A program made the translations under genes and the position numbers. A stretch of 34,918 nucleotides of DNA, taken from Bacteroidales bacterium. Lineage in GTDB: Bacteria; Bacteroidota; Bacteroidia; Bacteroidales; UBA932. Positions 1-7,928 of the stretch are shown here, piece by piece; position 1 is the stretch's first letter; each line of letters begins with the position of its first letter. The stretch is taken from contig JAFZOU010000135.1 of assembly GCA_017550525.1 (NCBI GenBank), positions 1 to 34,918 of the forward strand. The letters are read 5' to 3'. The notes under the pieces are model-generated. The model saw nothing but the letters and a program-made list of their open reading frames with translations, searched no databases and was not told the DNA's origin.

Positions 1-1014
1 CTCTTATCCGGCCGAGGGTGGCCAGAGGTTGCCAAAGGCACACCCTCCAATGTCTCATCCGGAAAAATGGCCCAAAATCAGGATGGAACCCAGGAAATGG
101 CCGTTCCGTCCGGGAAATCGGCCAAAAATCAGGACGGAACCTTCGGGGCCTATTCTACCGGTGAGCGTACAAGGTCATTTTTAAAGGTGCAGGACGGGTG
201 CAATAACTTCTGTGCTTACTGCACGGTGCCCTATGCAAGGGGCAGGAGCAGAAACATTCCAATCTGCGAGTGCGTGAAGATGGCACGGGAGATTGTGGCG
301 GCAGGAGTTAAGGAAGTAGTTCTGACGGGAGTGAATACAGGTGATTTTGGCCGTACTACAGGCGAATCATTCCCGGATCTGCTGAAGGCCCTGAATGAAG
401 TTGAAGGCATTGAGAGGTTCAGGATATCATCCATTGAGCCAAACCTCATAACGCCTGAGATTGTGGACTGGATTGCGTCAGGGACAAAGTTCCAGCCTCA
501 CTTCCATATACCGCTCCAGAGCGGCTCAGATACGCTTTTAAGGCGGGTTGGAAGGCGTTATGACACTGAGCTTTTCGCTTCAAGGATTGATTATATCCGC
601 AAGGCTATGGAAAGGCCGGGCGGGCCGAAGGTGTTCTTTGGGATTGACGTAATTGTGGGACTTCCCGGAGAGACGGAAGAGCTGTTCCAGGAAACTTATA
701 CGTTCCTTAAAGAGCGCATCAAACCCGCTTTCATCCACGTTTTCCCTTACTCCAGAAGGCCTGGGACCAAGGCCGCGGAGTGGAAGGACCAGGTGAAGGA
801 AAGCGTGAAGCAGGAGCGTGTGGCGGCACTGGAGGAGCTCTGCGAGAAGCTCCACGCGGAGTTTGTATCGGCCAATAAGGGAGTCCGGGAAAAAGTCCTT
901 TGGGAATCTTCCGTGAAGGGAGGCCTCATGGGCGGCTACACCGGCAATTATATAAGGCTTGAGAAGCCGTTTGACGCGGCTCTTGTCAATACTTTGGAGG
1001 AGGTTGAGATATGA
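1..1014 (+). CDS. mtaB: tRNA (N6-threonylcarbamoyladenosine37-C2) methylthiotransferase MtaB, 5'-truncated by window edge
   Basis: Radical-SAM enzyme that converts t6A37 to ms2t6A37 in ANN-decoding tRNAs. The frame is open from base 1, so the N-terminal methylthiotransferase domain lies outside the window and an internal ATG at 67 is not the true start. The radical-SAM cluster motif CNNFCAYC (CX3CX2C) is at about residues 67-74 of the visible part, preceded by the MtaB-typical GERTRSFLKVQDGC block. RISSIEP and HIPLQSGSD follow, and the C-terminus KGGLMGGYTGNYIRLE is TRAM-like. The linker before the SAM domain (bases 1-150) is unusual, with a degenerate DNA repeat giving two NQDGT segments. 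Its stop overlaps the next start (ATGA at 1011-1014). Family assignment is firm; choosing MtaB rather than MiaB or RimO rests on the SAM-domain block. Confidence 0.9.
   Translation, partial: LLSGRGWPEVAKGTPSNVSSGKMAQNQDGTQEMAVPSGKSAKNQDGTFGAYSTGERTRSFLKVQDGCNNFCAYCTVPYARGRSRNIPICECVKMAREIVAAGVKEVVLTGVNTGDFGRTTGESFPDLLKALNEVEGIERFRISSIEPNLITPEIVDWIASGTKFQPHFHIPLQSGSDTLLRRVGRRYDTELFASRIDYIRKAMERPGGPKVFFGIDVIVGLPGETEELFQETYTFLKERIKPAFIHVFPYSRRPGTKAAEWKDQVKESVKQERVAALEELCEKLHAEFVSANKGVREKVLWESSVKGGLMGGYTGNYIRLEKPFDAALVNTLEEVEI
66..141 (+). repeat. degenerate direct repeat plus short inverted repeat inside the mtaB linker
   Basis: Two copies of a ~25-nt unit (about 65-90 and 115-141), each ending in ATCAGGAyGGAACC, encode NQDGT twice. 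Between them GTTCCGTCC (103-111) is the exact reverse complement of GGACGGAAC (132-140), so the region can fold. The second unit also carries the window-wide word ATCGGCC at 117-123. It keeps the mtaB frame open. Confidence 0.7.
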
Positions 1015-1898
1015 CAAGACTAAGGTTTTTGGGAACGGGAACATCGCAGGGCGTGCCAATCATAGCGTGCCAGTGCCCGGTGTGCAAGAGCCTGGATCCA
1101 AGGGACAAGAGGTTCCGGTCATCGGCCTTTGTGGAGTATGAGGGCCTTAATATCCTCATTGATGCGGGACCGGATTTCCGAAGCCAGATGCTCCAGGCCG
1201 ATATCCGTCACCTCGACGCCATCCTTCTCACCCATAACCACAAGGACCATACGGGAGGCCTGGACGATGTCCGCTCTTTTAATTATATAGACAGAAAGGC
1301 GGCGGAGATATACTGCGAGGAAAGGGTCCTTAAGAGCCTCAAGAACGACTACTCCTATGCCTTTGAGGAGGAAAAATACCCCGGTGCGCCGGAGTGGCAC
1401 GTTCACCTCATCGATGAGAGACCTTTCCGTGTAGATTCCCTGGGGCATTCCGGAGAACTTGTGTGGGTGCATGACAAGGGGTATTATTACAGGCAGGCCG
1501 ATGGCAGCCTCTCAAACACCGGAGAGATAGTGTCGGAGGCCTCACATGATAACCCCAACGTGATTCCCATCCGCGGCCTTCACGGCCAGATGCCGGTACT
1601 GGGGTTCCGCTTCGGGAACATCGCCTACTTGACGGACATGAGCCATATAGAAGACTCTGAACTTGAAAAACTCCGGGGTCTCAAGCATCTCACCCTCAAC
1701 ACGGTGAGCTATCATCCTCACCACTCCCACTTCTCCCTTGAGGAGGCCGTGGCGCTGGCCAAGAGGATTGGTGCAGAGCATACCTGGCTTACACACCTCA
1801 GCCATACCTTCCCTACACACGGGGAGTTTGTGGAAAAGCTTAAACAATATGGAGGAAACATTGAGCCTGCGTATGACGGGCTCACAATTGAAGACTGA
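1011..1898 (+). CDS. MBL-fold metallo-hydrolase, PhnP-like
   Basis: A 295-residue metallo-beta-lactamase-fold hydrolase. The N-terminus FLGTGTSQGVPIIACQCPVC is typical of the PhnP-like subgroup (cyclic phosphate phosphodiesterase relatives), including the paired cysteines. The metal-binding HxHxDH motif reads HNHKDH at residues 75-80, with an acidic LIDAGPDFR block before it and late histidines in YHPHHSHFS and WLTHLSHTFPTH that complete a two-metal site. Start codon overlaps the mtaB stop by 4 nt, and its TGA overlaps the next ATG by 1 nt (TGATG at 1896-1900), so the run is translationally coupled. The physiological substrate is unknown. Family confident, exact reaction inferred. Confidence 0.85.
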   Translation: MTRLRFLGTGTSQGVPIIACQCPVCKSLDPRDKRFRSSAFVEYEGLNILIDAGPDFRSQMLQADIRHLDAILLTHNHKDHTGGLDDVRSFNYIDRKAAEIYCEERVLKSLKNDYSYAFEEEKYPGAPEWHVHLIDERPFRVDSLGHSGELVWVHDKGYYYRQADGSLSNTGEIVSEASHDNPNVIPIRGLHGQMPVLGFRFGNIAYLTDMSHIEDSELEKLRGLKHLTLNTVSYHPHHSHFSLEEAVALAKRIGAEHTWLTHLSHTFPTHGEFVEKLKQYGGNIEPAYDGLTIED

Positions 1899-3322
1899 TG
1901 AAAGAGAAAGTAATAATAGTTGGTGGCGGTATCTCCGGCCTTACCGCCGGCATTTATGCCCAGAGGTCCGGATTTGACGTCCTTATCCTGGAGAAATGCG
2001 CTACGCCCGGCGGGGTTTCAACCTGCTGGAAGCGTAAAGGCTATATGTTTGAAGGCGGCGTACACTGGCTCAACGGCTCAGGCAGTGACCTTGACATCCA
2101 CAAAGTGTGGCTTGAGGTTGGAGCGCTCCAGGACAACAATCCTATATATTTCAAGGACCCCGTTTATGTCCTCAAGAACGGAAAGGCAGATCTTGCCATC
2201 TGGCGTGATGCTGAGCGCACGCTTAAGGAGTTATCGGCCTACTCTCCCCGTGACAGGAAGGCCCTCAGGAGCATTTTCCGTGACGTGAAGATGTTCCGCT
2301 ACTTCCAGTCCCCCGTGGAGGGAGAAACAAGCATTTGGGACTATATCCGTATGTTCCCGGCCATACTTATAACCCCACGCCTTTGGATGCAGTCTATAAA
2401 GTACTACCTTTCACGCATCAAGGACGATGATGTCCGGACCATTATGGAGGCCGTTGTGGCGCCTGTCAACAACGCCATGACCTTTGCTTATACCCTCAGC
2501 GGCTTTTTCACCGGAGACAGCGGCTACCCCAGCGGCGGCTCCCTCAGGATGGCCCTCAATATGGCCGACACCTTTGTAAAGGCCGGGGGTGAAATCCGCT
2601 ACAACACGGCCGTTGAGAAAGTTGTGGACGGAGGCATCTATGTAGGCGGAGAGTTTATGAAGGCCGATGCCGTGATAGTCACCGTGGATGCCCGTACCGC
2701 CATTGACAAGCTCTTTGAAAAGCCCCTTCAGGACGGCTGGGCACGCAGGATGAGAAAACTCCTTGTCACCAGCCAGACCGTGTTTGTGGGCGTTGGCGTG
2801 GAGACCGACCTTAATCACTACCCCAAGTCTATGGTGTTCAAGGTCCCGTTCAAGGACGGCGGAGTGGACCTCCCCTTCTTTGTGGTGAGCAATTATGCCC
2901 GTGACCACTATTCACCTGAAGGCTGCACAACCGTAACGGCACTCTTCCCGGGTTATTCCTACGGCTGGTGGAAGGCAGCAAGGGAGGACGGCACCTATGA
3001 GGCCAAGAAAGAGGCCATGGCCCGGAAGTTTATCGGCATACTTGAAGAGCAGATCCCTGAAACCAGGGGCAAGATTGCCGTCGTGGACGTTGCCACTCCC
3101 GTTACCTACCAGCGTTACTGCGACACATATGAAGGCAGTTATATGAGCGACTGGCTTCCCCGCACCCTCACCACAAACGCCCCCAACCGTTATCGCAAGG
3201 GCTTATACTTCGCCGGTCAGCGGACGGCATATTCCGGAGGCCTGCCCCCGGCAGTGATAAGCGGAAGGCTGGCTGCACGCCTTCTTTGCAAGGACTTCGG
3301 ACATAATTTCACCAAAGAATAA
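1898..3322 (+). CDS. FAD-dependent oxidoreductase, phytoene desaturase/retinol saturase-like
   Basis: A 474-residue flavoprotein of the CrtI/RetSat-like amine-oxidase superfamily. The N-terminal dinucleotide-binding motif VGGGISGLTAGIYAQRSG (residues about 7-24) is followed by LEKCATPGGVSTCW and the GGVHWL block. The C-terminal second FAD motif includes GLYFAGQRTAYSGGLPPAV, as in carotenoid desaturases and all-trans-retinol saturases. No signal peptide is visible. It is coupled to the MBL gene by a 1-nt overlap and followed 16 nt later by a transporter. No phytoene synthase or other carotenoid gene is nearby, so carotenoid synthesis is not supported here; a redox reaction on a hydrophobic polyene or lipid substrate is an inference from the fold. 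Confidence 0.82.
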   Translation: MKEKVIIVGGGISGLTAGIYAQRSGFDVLILEKCATPGGVSTCWKRKGYMFEGGVHWLNGSGSDLDIHKVWLEVGALQDNNPIYFKDPVYVLKNGKADLAIWRDAERTLKELSAYSPRDRKALRSIFRDVKMFRYFQSPVEGETSIWDYIRMFPAILITPRLWMQSIKYYLSRIKDDDVRTIMEAVVAPVNNAMTFAYTLSGFFTGDSGYPSGGSLRMALNMADTFVKAGGEIRYNTAVEKVVDGGIYVGGEFMKADAVIVTVDARTAIDKLFEKPLQDGWARRMRKLLVTSQTVFVGVGVETDLNHYPKSMVFKVPFKDGGVDLPFFVVSNYARDHYSPEGCTTVTALFPGYSYGWWKAAREDGTYEAKKEAMARKFIGILEEQIPETRGKIAVVDVATPVTYQRYCDTYEGSYMSDWLPRTLTTNAPNRYRKGLYFAGQRTAYSGGLPPAVISGRLAARLLCKDFGHNFTKE

Positions 3323-3338
3323 TTAATTAACATTTTAT

Positions 3339-4286
3339 ATGGCACCTGACGTTATTAAAACCATTGACAGCATCAACGTAACGCTGAACGCCGGCGGGAT
3401 GAACACCATTAACATCATCCTGGCCTTCGTGATGTACGGCGTTGCGCTGGGCATCAAACCTGCTATTTTCGTAGAAGTTTTCAAAAAGCCCAAGTCCGTA
3501 CTTCTGGGCATGCTCAGCCAGCTTGTGCTACTGCCAGCCTTCACCTGCGGCCTTGCCATCCTCATGACCGGATGGATTTCTCCCATGATGGCAATGGGCA
3601 TGATCCTGGTAGCAGCCTGCCCCGGCGGAAACATCTCCAACTTCATGAGTTCCCTGGGTAAGGCCAACATTGAACTTTCAGTGAGCCTCACGGCCATCTC
3701 AACGGCCCTGGCAGTGTTCATGACCCCATTCAACTTCTGGTGCTGGGGCAGCATCTATATGCACTTCGCCGGCGTCCATGGTGACATTCCCACCCTTGTG
3801 ATTCCGCTCTGGGATGTGTTCAAGACCATCTTCATCCTCCTTGGAATTCCGCTAATACTGGGTATACTCACAAGCCAGTTCCTCCCCAAGGTTGCAGCCT
3901 TCCTGAAAAAGCCCCTGCAGTGGCTCTCAATTGTGATTTTTGTAGCAATGGTGGTGCTGTCCTTCTCCAGCAACATAGATGCGTTCCTCCTGAGCGTAAA
4001 GTACATTTTCCTGGTGGTTCTCATCCACAACCTCCTGGCCCTTGGCCTTGGATTCAGCGTTGCTACGGTTGGAAAACTCCCCTACCGTGACCGCCGCACA
4101 CTCACCATTGAAACCGGCATCCAGAACTCTGGCCTTGGCCTAGCGCTGATGCTTGGAACAAGCCTTTTTGCAGGCTTCCCCCCTCACGGAGGAATGCTTG
4201 TAATCACTGCCTGGTGGGGCATCTGGCACATCATTTCCGGCCTTACCATAGCAACAATTTTCAACAGAACCAAAAAAGATGCGTGA
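3339..4286 (+). CDS. bile acid:sodium symporter (BASS) family transporter
   Basis: A 315-residue integral membrane protein with about nine to ten hydrophobic segments. Features of the BASS/SBF fold include an early GVALGIKPAIF helix, the VAACPGGNISNFMSSLGKANIELSVSL core (sodium-binding crossover region of this family) and the late ETGIQNSGLGLALML motif. These families co-transport organic anions, often bile acids, pantoate or keto acids, with Na+. The substrate cannot be read from the sequence. The ATG at 3339 lies 16 nt after the oxidoreductase stop and its own stop overlaps the next gene by 8 nt, so it belongs to the same operon. Confidence 0.87.
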   Translation: MAPDVIKTIDSINVTLNAGGMNTINIILAFVMYGVALGIKPAIFVEVFKKPKSVLLGMLSQLVLLPAFTCGLAILMTGWISPMMAMGMILVAACPGGNISNFMSSLGKANIELSVSLTAISTALAVFMTPFNFWCWGSIYMHFAGVHGDIPTLVIPLWDVFKTIFILLGIPLILGILTSQFLPKVAAFLKKPLQWLSIVIFVAMVVLSFSSNIDAFLLSVKYIFLVVLIHNLLALGLGFSVATVGKLPYRDRRTLTIETGIQNSGLGLALMLGTSLFAGFPPHGGMLVITAWWGIWHIISGLTIATIFNRTKKDA

Positions 4287-5310
4287 ATTCTGGGATAAAG
4301 ACGGGCTGTACAGTTTCCTGAGGTACTACGTAGACTTTACTACGCGCAGGAGTTACCGCCGCATCACCGTTGAGGGGAAGCTCCCCCCGGATAATGATGG
4401 TGTAGCCACCATCTATGCAGCCAACCACACAAATACGCTCATGGATGCTCTTGTGGTGTTGCAGTTAAGGCACGGAGGCACCCTTTTTGGAGCCAGGGCC
4501 GATGTCTTCCGCAAGCCCGCCATAGCCCACATCCTTCATTTCCTGAAGATGCTCCCGCTTGCACGTCACAACCGTGACAAGGCAGAGGAAGTAGCCCATA
4601 ACCGCATTTCGTTTGAGGATATAGACCGTGCCCTTGCCCACGGACTCCCCTTCTGCCTTTTCCCTGAGGGGCGCCACAGGCCTATGCACTCTCTCCTTCC
4701 AATGCGCCGCGGTATAGCCACTTTGGCCTTCAAGAGCGCTTCGCAGCGGCCTACGCGCATTGTCCCTATCGGCATAGATTATTCCGACTGGTTCCATTAC
4801 CGTGGAGACGCCGTCGTGCGCATAGGTGAACCCCTGGACGTGAATGCGTTTGCCGCCGGAATTCCGGCCGATACACAGGACAGTGACCGTGACGCTCTGC
4901 TTCAGGATGAGATGTATGGGCGTCTCTCCTCCCTCATCTTCTTCCTACCGGACGATGAGCACTATGAAGAGGCCCTTGCCGATATCCGCGCATCGCACCC
5001 CGCCCCCGCAAGGTGGCCAAGGATCCTTCTTGCTGCCGTCACTTTCCTCTTTTGGCTGGTATCTGCTGTTTTATCGGCCCCGCTGTGGGTGCTTGCAGAG
5101 ATCCTCTGCCGCAGAATGGTCAAGGACCCTGCATTCCAGAACACCGCCCGCTTTGGCGTACGGCTCATCCTCTGGCCCCTGTGGGCGCTTATCTGGCTCA
5201 TTATCGGCCTATGTACTATGCCCTTGTGGGGAGCCCTCCTTCTTCTTGCCGCCTACCTCCCCTCCTACAGCCTCTTCTACGACTGGCTTAACCTGGTCCG
5301 TAATCCGTGA
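4279..5310 (+). CDS. 1-acyl-sn-glycerol-3-phosphate acyltransferase-like (PlsC superfamily) membrane protein
   Basis: A 343-residue protein with an N-terminal acyltransferase domain. The block AANHTNTLMDALVV supplies the catalytic His and Asp, spaced NHx5D as in GPAT-like members, and FPEGRHR at about residue 130 is the acyl-acceptor motif. The last ~100 residues hold two long hydrophobic stretches, probably two to four membrane segments, fixing it in the inner membrane. It overlaps the transporter gene by 8 nt. Likely role: acylation of a glycerophosphate or related acceptor in membrane lipid synthesis. The acceptor and acyl donor are not determinable; the neighbouring oxidoreductase and the MBL hydrolase could belong to a common lipid pathway, but that is inference. 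Confidence 0.82.
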   Translation: MREFWDKDGLYSFLRYYVDFTTRRSYRRITVEGKLPPDNDGVATIYAANHTNTLMDALVVLQLRHGGTLFGARADVFRKPAIAHILHFLKMLPLARHNRDKAEEVAHNRISFEDIDRALAHGLPFCLFPEGRHRPMHSLLPMRRGIATLAFKSASQRPTRIVPIGIDYSDWFHYRGDAVVRIGEPLDVNAFAAGIPADTQDSDRDALLQDEMYGRLSSLIFFLPDDEHYEEALADIRASHPAPARWPRILLAAVTFLFWLVSAVLSAPLWVLAEILCRRMVKDPAFQNTARFGVRLILWPLWALIWLIIGLCTMPLWGALLLLAAYLPSYSLFYDWLNLVRNP

Positions 5311-5319
5311 CAACCAATC

Positions 5320-5382
5320 AGGCGGCTTCTGCCGCCAGCCCCTCTCCCGAGGAGAGGGGGGAGGGGTGAGGGTAACGTAAGC
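5320..5382. repeat. dispersed double-hairpin repeat, copy 1
   Basis: A 63-nt element with two GC-rich hairpins: stem GGCGGC/GCCGCC with loop TTCT (5321-5336), then a 9-bp stem CCCCTCTCC/GGAGAGGGG with loop CGA (5339-5359), then a G-rich tail ending GGTAACGTAAGC. A second copy lies at 19987-20042, lacking 7 nt of the G-rich tail. Both sit between convergent genes (acyltransferase/pckA here). Resembles REP/BIME-type palindromic repeats; no transposase is visible. Confidence 0.8.
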
Positions 5383-5413
5383 AAAAAAGGAGACATCAAC
5401 CGATGTCTCCTTT
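5383..5413 (-). terminator. rho-independent terminator of pckA
   Basis: Perfect 12-bp stem AAAGGAGACATC/GATGTCTCCTTT (5386-5397 with 5402-5413), loop of 4, followed on the minus strand by a run of T (plus-strand A at 5383-5388). A second small hairpin AATCGGC-TTT-GCCGATT at 5420-5436 touches the pckA stop codon. Confidence 0.88.
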
Positions 5414-5434
5414 AAATTAAATCGGCTTTGCCGA

Positions 5435-7051
5435 TTATAATTTAGGGCCAGCCTTTACAAGGGCCTTGCCTGCGCGGTTGCTCTCATACTTGCCGAAGTT
5501 CTTGATGAAGCGGCCGGCAAGATCCTTTGCCTTCTCTTCCCATTCTGCTGCGTTCTTGTAGGTGTCACGGGGATCAAGGATACCGGTGTCTACGCCTTCA
5601 AGCTTGGTGGGAACGGTGAAGTTGAAGTAAGGGATTACCTTGGTGGGAGCCTTGTCGATGGCGCCGTTGAGGATGGCGTCAATGATACCGCGGGTGTCAC
5701 GGATGGAGATACGCTTGCCGGTACCGTTCCAGCCGGTGTTCACGAGGTATGCCTTGGCACCGCTCTTTTTCATCTTCTTCACAAGCTCCTCTGCGTACTT
5801 GGTGGGATGGAGCTCCAGGAAGGCCTGGCCGAAGCAGGCGCTGAAGGTAGGGGTGGGCTCTGTGATGCCGCGCTCCGTACCTGCAAGCTTTGCAGTGAAG
5901 CCGGAGAGGAAGTAGTATTTGGTCTGCTCAGGGGTGAGGATGGAGACGGGAGGAAGTACGCCGAATGCATCTGCGCTGAGGAAGATAACCTGCTTTGCAG
6001 CCGGTCCGTGGCTTTCGGGGCGCACGATCTTCTCAATGTGATAGATAGGATAGCTCACGCGGGTGTTTTCGGTGACACTCTTGTCGTTGAAGTCAATCTT
6101 ACCGGCAGCGTCTACGGTCACGTTCTCAAGGAGAGCGTCACGGCGGATGGCGTTGTAGATATCGGGCTCAGACTCCTTGTCAAGCTTGATGACCTTTGCG
6201 TAGCAGCCGCCCTCGAAGTTGAACACGCCCTTGTTGTCCCAGCCGTGTTCGTCGTCACCGATGAGGAGACGCTTGGGGTCTGTGGAAAGGGTGGTTTTGC
6301 CGGTGCCGGAAAGGCCGAAGAAGATGGCGGTGTTCTCACCGTTCATATCTGTGTTTGCAGAGCAGTGCATGGCGGCGATGCCCTTGAGGGGAAGGTAGTA
6401 GTTCATCATTGAGAACATGCCCTTCTTCATCTCACCACCGTACCAGGTGTTGAGGATAACCTGCTCACGGGAAGTCACGTTGAAGGCAACGCAGGTGCTG
6501 CTGCGAAGACCCAGCTCCTCATAATTCTTCACCTCTGCCTTGGAAGCGCAATAGACCACGAAATCGGGCTCCTGGTCAAACTCCTTCTGGTTCTTGGGAC
6601 GGATGAACATGTTGGTCACGAAATGGGCCTGCCATGCAACCTCCATGATGAAGCGTACCTTCATGCGGGTATCGGCATGAGTGCCGCAGAAACCGTCAAC
6701 TACAAAGAGGCGCTTGCCGCTGAGCTGCTGGATGGCAAGTTTCTTGACTTCCTTCCAGACCTTGACGGACATCTTGTGGTTGTCGTTGGGATAACCCTCG
6801 GTGGTCCACCAGATTTCACCGGGCTTGCCTTCCTTGGTGGTGTTGTCGTAGACAATGTACTTGTCTTTAGGGGAACGGCCGGTGTAGACGCCTGTCATGA
6901 CGTTGATGGCGCCAAGCTCAGTTACCTGACCCTTGTCAAAGCCCTCGAGGCCGGGCTTTGTTTCCTCATTGTAGAGAACCTCGTACGTGGGGTTGTAAAG
7001 GATTTCCTTCACGCCCTTGATACCGTACTTTTTGAGATCGATGTTTGCCAT
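5435..7051 (-). CDS. pckA: phosphoenolpyruvate carboxykinase (ATP)
   Basis: A 538-residue ATP-type PEPCK, full length for the family, interconverting oxaloacetate + ATP and PEP + CO2 + ADP. In Bacteroidales it usually runs in the CO2-fixing direction on the fermentative route to succinate and propionate. Visible motifs: TGRSPKDKY (residues about 57-65), the kinase P-loop GLSGTGKTT (246-254), the metal-binding GDDEHGWD block, NFEGGCYAK, and late [11 protein letters not shown] near-consensus Bacteroidales promoter lies at 7088-7119, inside the end of the upstream lipoprotein gene, so it has its own transcript in addition to any read-through. It lacks the ATCGGCC word found in most neighbours, which fits a strongly expressed gene with distinct codon choice. 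Confidence 0.97.
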   Translation of the reverse strand: MANIDLKKYGIKGVKEILYNPTYEVLYNEETKPGLEGFDKGQVTELGAINVMTGVYTGRSPKDKYIVYDNTTKEGKPGEIWWTTEGYPNDNHKMSVKVWKEVKKLAIQQLSGKRLFVVDGFCGTHADTRMKVRFIMEVAWQAHFVTNMFIRPKNQKEFDQEPDFVVYCASKAEVKNYEELGLRSSTCVAFNVTSREQVILNTWYGGEMKKGMFSMMNYYLPLKGIAAMHCSANTDMNGENTAIFFGLSGTGKTTLSTDPKRLLIGDDEHGWDNKGVFNFEGGCYAKVIKLDKESEPDIYNAIRRDALLENVTVDAAGKIDFNDKSVTENTRVSYPIYHIEKIVRPESHGPAAKQVIFLSADAFGVLPPVSILTPEQTKYYFLSGFTAKLAGTERGITEPTPTFSACFGQAFLELHPTKYAEELVKKMKKSGAKAYLVNTGWNGTGKRISIRDTRGIIDAILNGAIDKAPTKVIPYFNFTVPTKLEGVDTGILDPRDTYKNAAEWEEKAKDLAGRFIKNFGKYESNRAGKALVKAGPKL

Positions 7052-7087
7052 AATGACTTATATAATTAGATTTTTAATTCCAGTCTA

Positions 7088-7119
7088 CAAATTTACCTAT
7101 TTTCCCTTACTTTTCCAAA
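7088..7119 (-). promoter_or_regulatory. pckA promoter (TTTG-N20-TAAATTTG)
   Basis: On the minus strand, -33 box TTTG (7116-7119) and -7 box TAAATTTG (7088-7095) are 20 nt apart, matching the known Bacteroides consensus TTTG-N19-21-TAnnTTTG. Predicted start gives a leader of roughly 30 nt. The -33 box and part of the spacer lie within the 3' end of the lipoprotein gene. Confidence 0.75.
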
Positions 7120-7928
7120 CGGGATTTAATCCTTTTTCTAAGCCCCTGAGACAGTGAAAGATTCTCCAGGGAATCTGCCATATCAAGCCATTTTGCGGCC
7201 ATCTCATAGTCTTCAAGGAGGTAGAATGCCATGGCAATGTTGTAGGATGCCGCAGCCCTCTTGAGAGCGGTACCGCCTTTGACGAACTGCGTCCATACAT
7301 CTATGGCCTTCCCGAACTTGTTCTCATAGGCAAGTTTCAGGGCCTTCTCCCAGCTGGAGGAGTTGAAGTCGTCAAAATAATACAGGCTGAAGGATTCCGT
7401 TTTCCATGTAGAGAGGAAGCGGGTGGCAATACGGCTGCCAACTTTCTCCGCCTCGTCTGAAAGGTCAGAGGTACCATCCTTGGGGGTGAGGAAAGCGCTT
7501 CCCTTGAATCCGTGCACCTTGTCCTCACCCATACTGTCGTAGACATTCAGAATGGTCCTCAGAGGCAGGCGGGCTTTGTCGTCAGGCATGCCGATAGTTG
7601 ATGAGAGCAGGAACACTACATCGGCATCGGTATCCATCACAAGGGAATGCATGAGGTCAAGCGAAACGGAATCGGCTGAGGGAACGCGGTACATCTGCAC
7701 AACCTCGTCTCCGCCGAAGTAATCCTGCTCCAGCACGCGGGCCATGGCCGATGCCGCGTTGCGGTCAAATGTGGAATCCGGGGTTTCCATGGTCACGATT
7801 GCCATGGATTTGCGGGCAAGGTCAAGGCCGGACTGTGACGGCTGGCGCACGTCAAGGATAAGCGAGTACACCTGTGGAGAGCAGGATACCGCTAAAAGCG
7901 CCAGAAGCGGGAAAAGGAGTTTTTTCAT
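7107..7928 (-). CDS. putative lipoprotein, DUF6340-like with TPR-like C-terminus
   Basis: A 273-residue predicted lipoprotein. Signal sequence MKKLLFPLLALLAVSC with the lipobox cysteine at residue 16. The middle segment (IVTMETPDSTFDRNAASAMARVLEQ, in which a Bacteroidota DUF6340-type protein lists a target function) is followed by a domain with alternating strands, and residues about 200-265 form two helix-turn-helix units resembling tetratricopeptide repeats (KALKLAYENKFGKAIDVW, AASYNIAMAFYLLEDYEMAAKWLDMA). Start codon overlaps the rimO stop by 4 nt (ATGA), so it is the last gene of the nusB-to-rimO run before pckA. Function unknown; it probably acts at the periplasmic face of a membrane. 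The DUF label is from memory of the pattern. Confidence 0.72.
   Translation of the reverse strand: MKKLLFPLLALLAVSCSPQVYSLILDVRQPSQSGLDLARKSMAIVTMETPDSTFDRNAASAMARVLEQDYFGGDEVVQMYRVPSADSVSLDLMHSLVMDTDADVVFLLSSTIGMPDDKARLPLRTILNVYDSMGEDKVHGFKGSAFLTPKDGTSDLSDEAEKVGSRIATRFLSTWKTESFSLYYFDDFNSSSWEKALKLAYENKFGKAIDVWTQFVKGGTALKRAAASYNIAMAFYLLEDYEMAAKWLDMADSLENLSLSQGLRKRIKSRLEK

Noticed and set aside
1898-3322. Carotenoid biosynthesis gene (crtI)
   Set aside because: Only the general fold is CrtI-like; no phytoene synthase or other carotenoid gene is nearby, so a specific name is not supported.
5807-6412. About 200-codon open frame opposite pckA
   Set aside because: Shadow of pckA with no domain or initiation signal.
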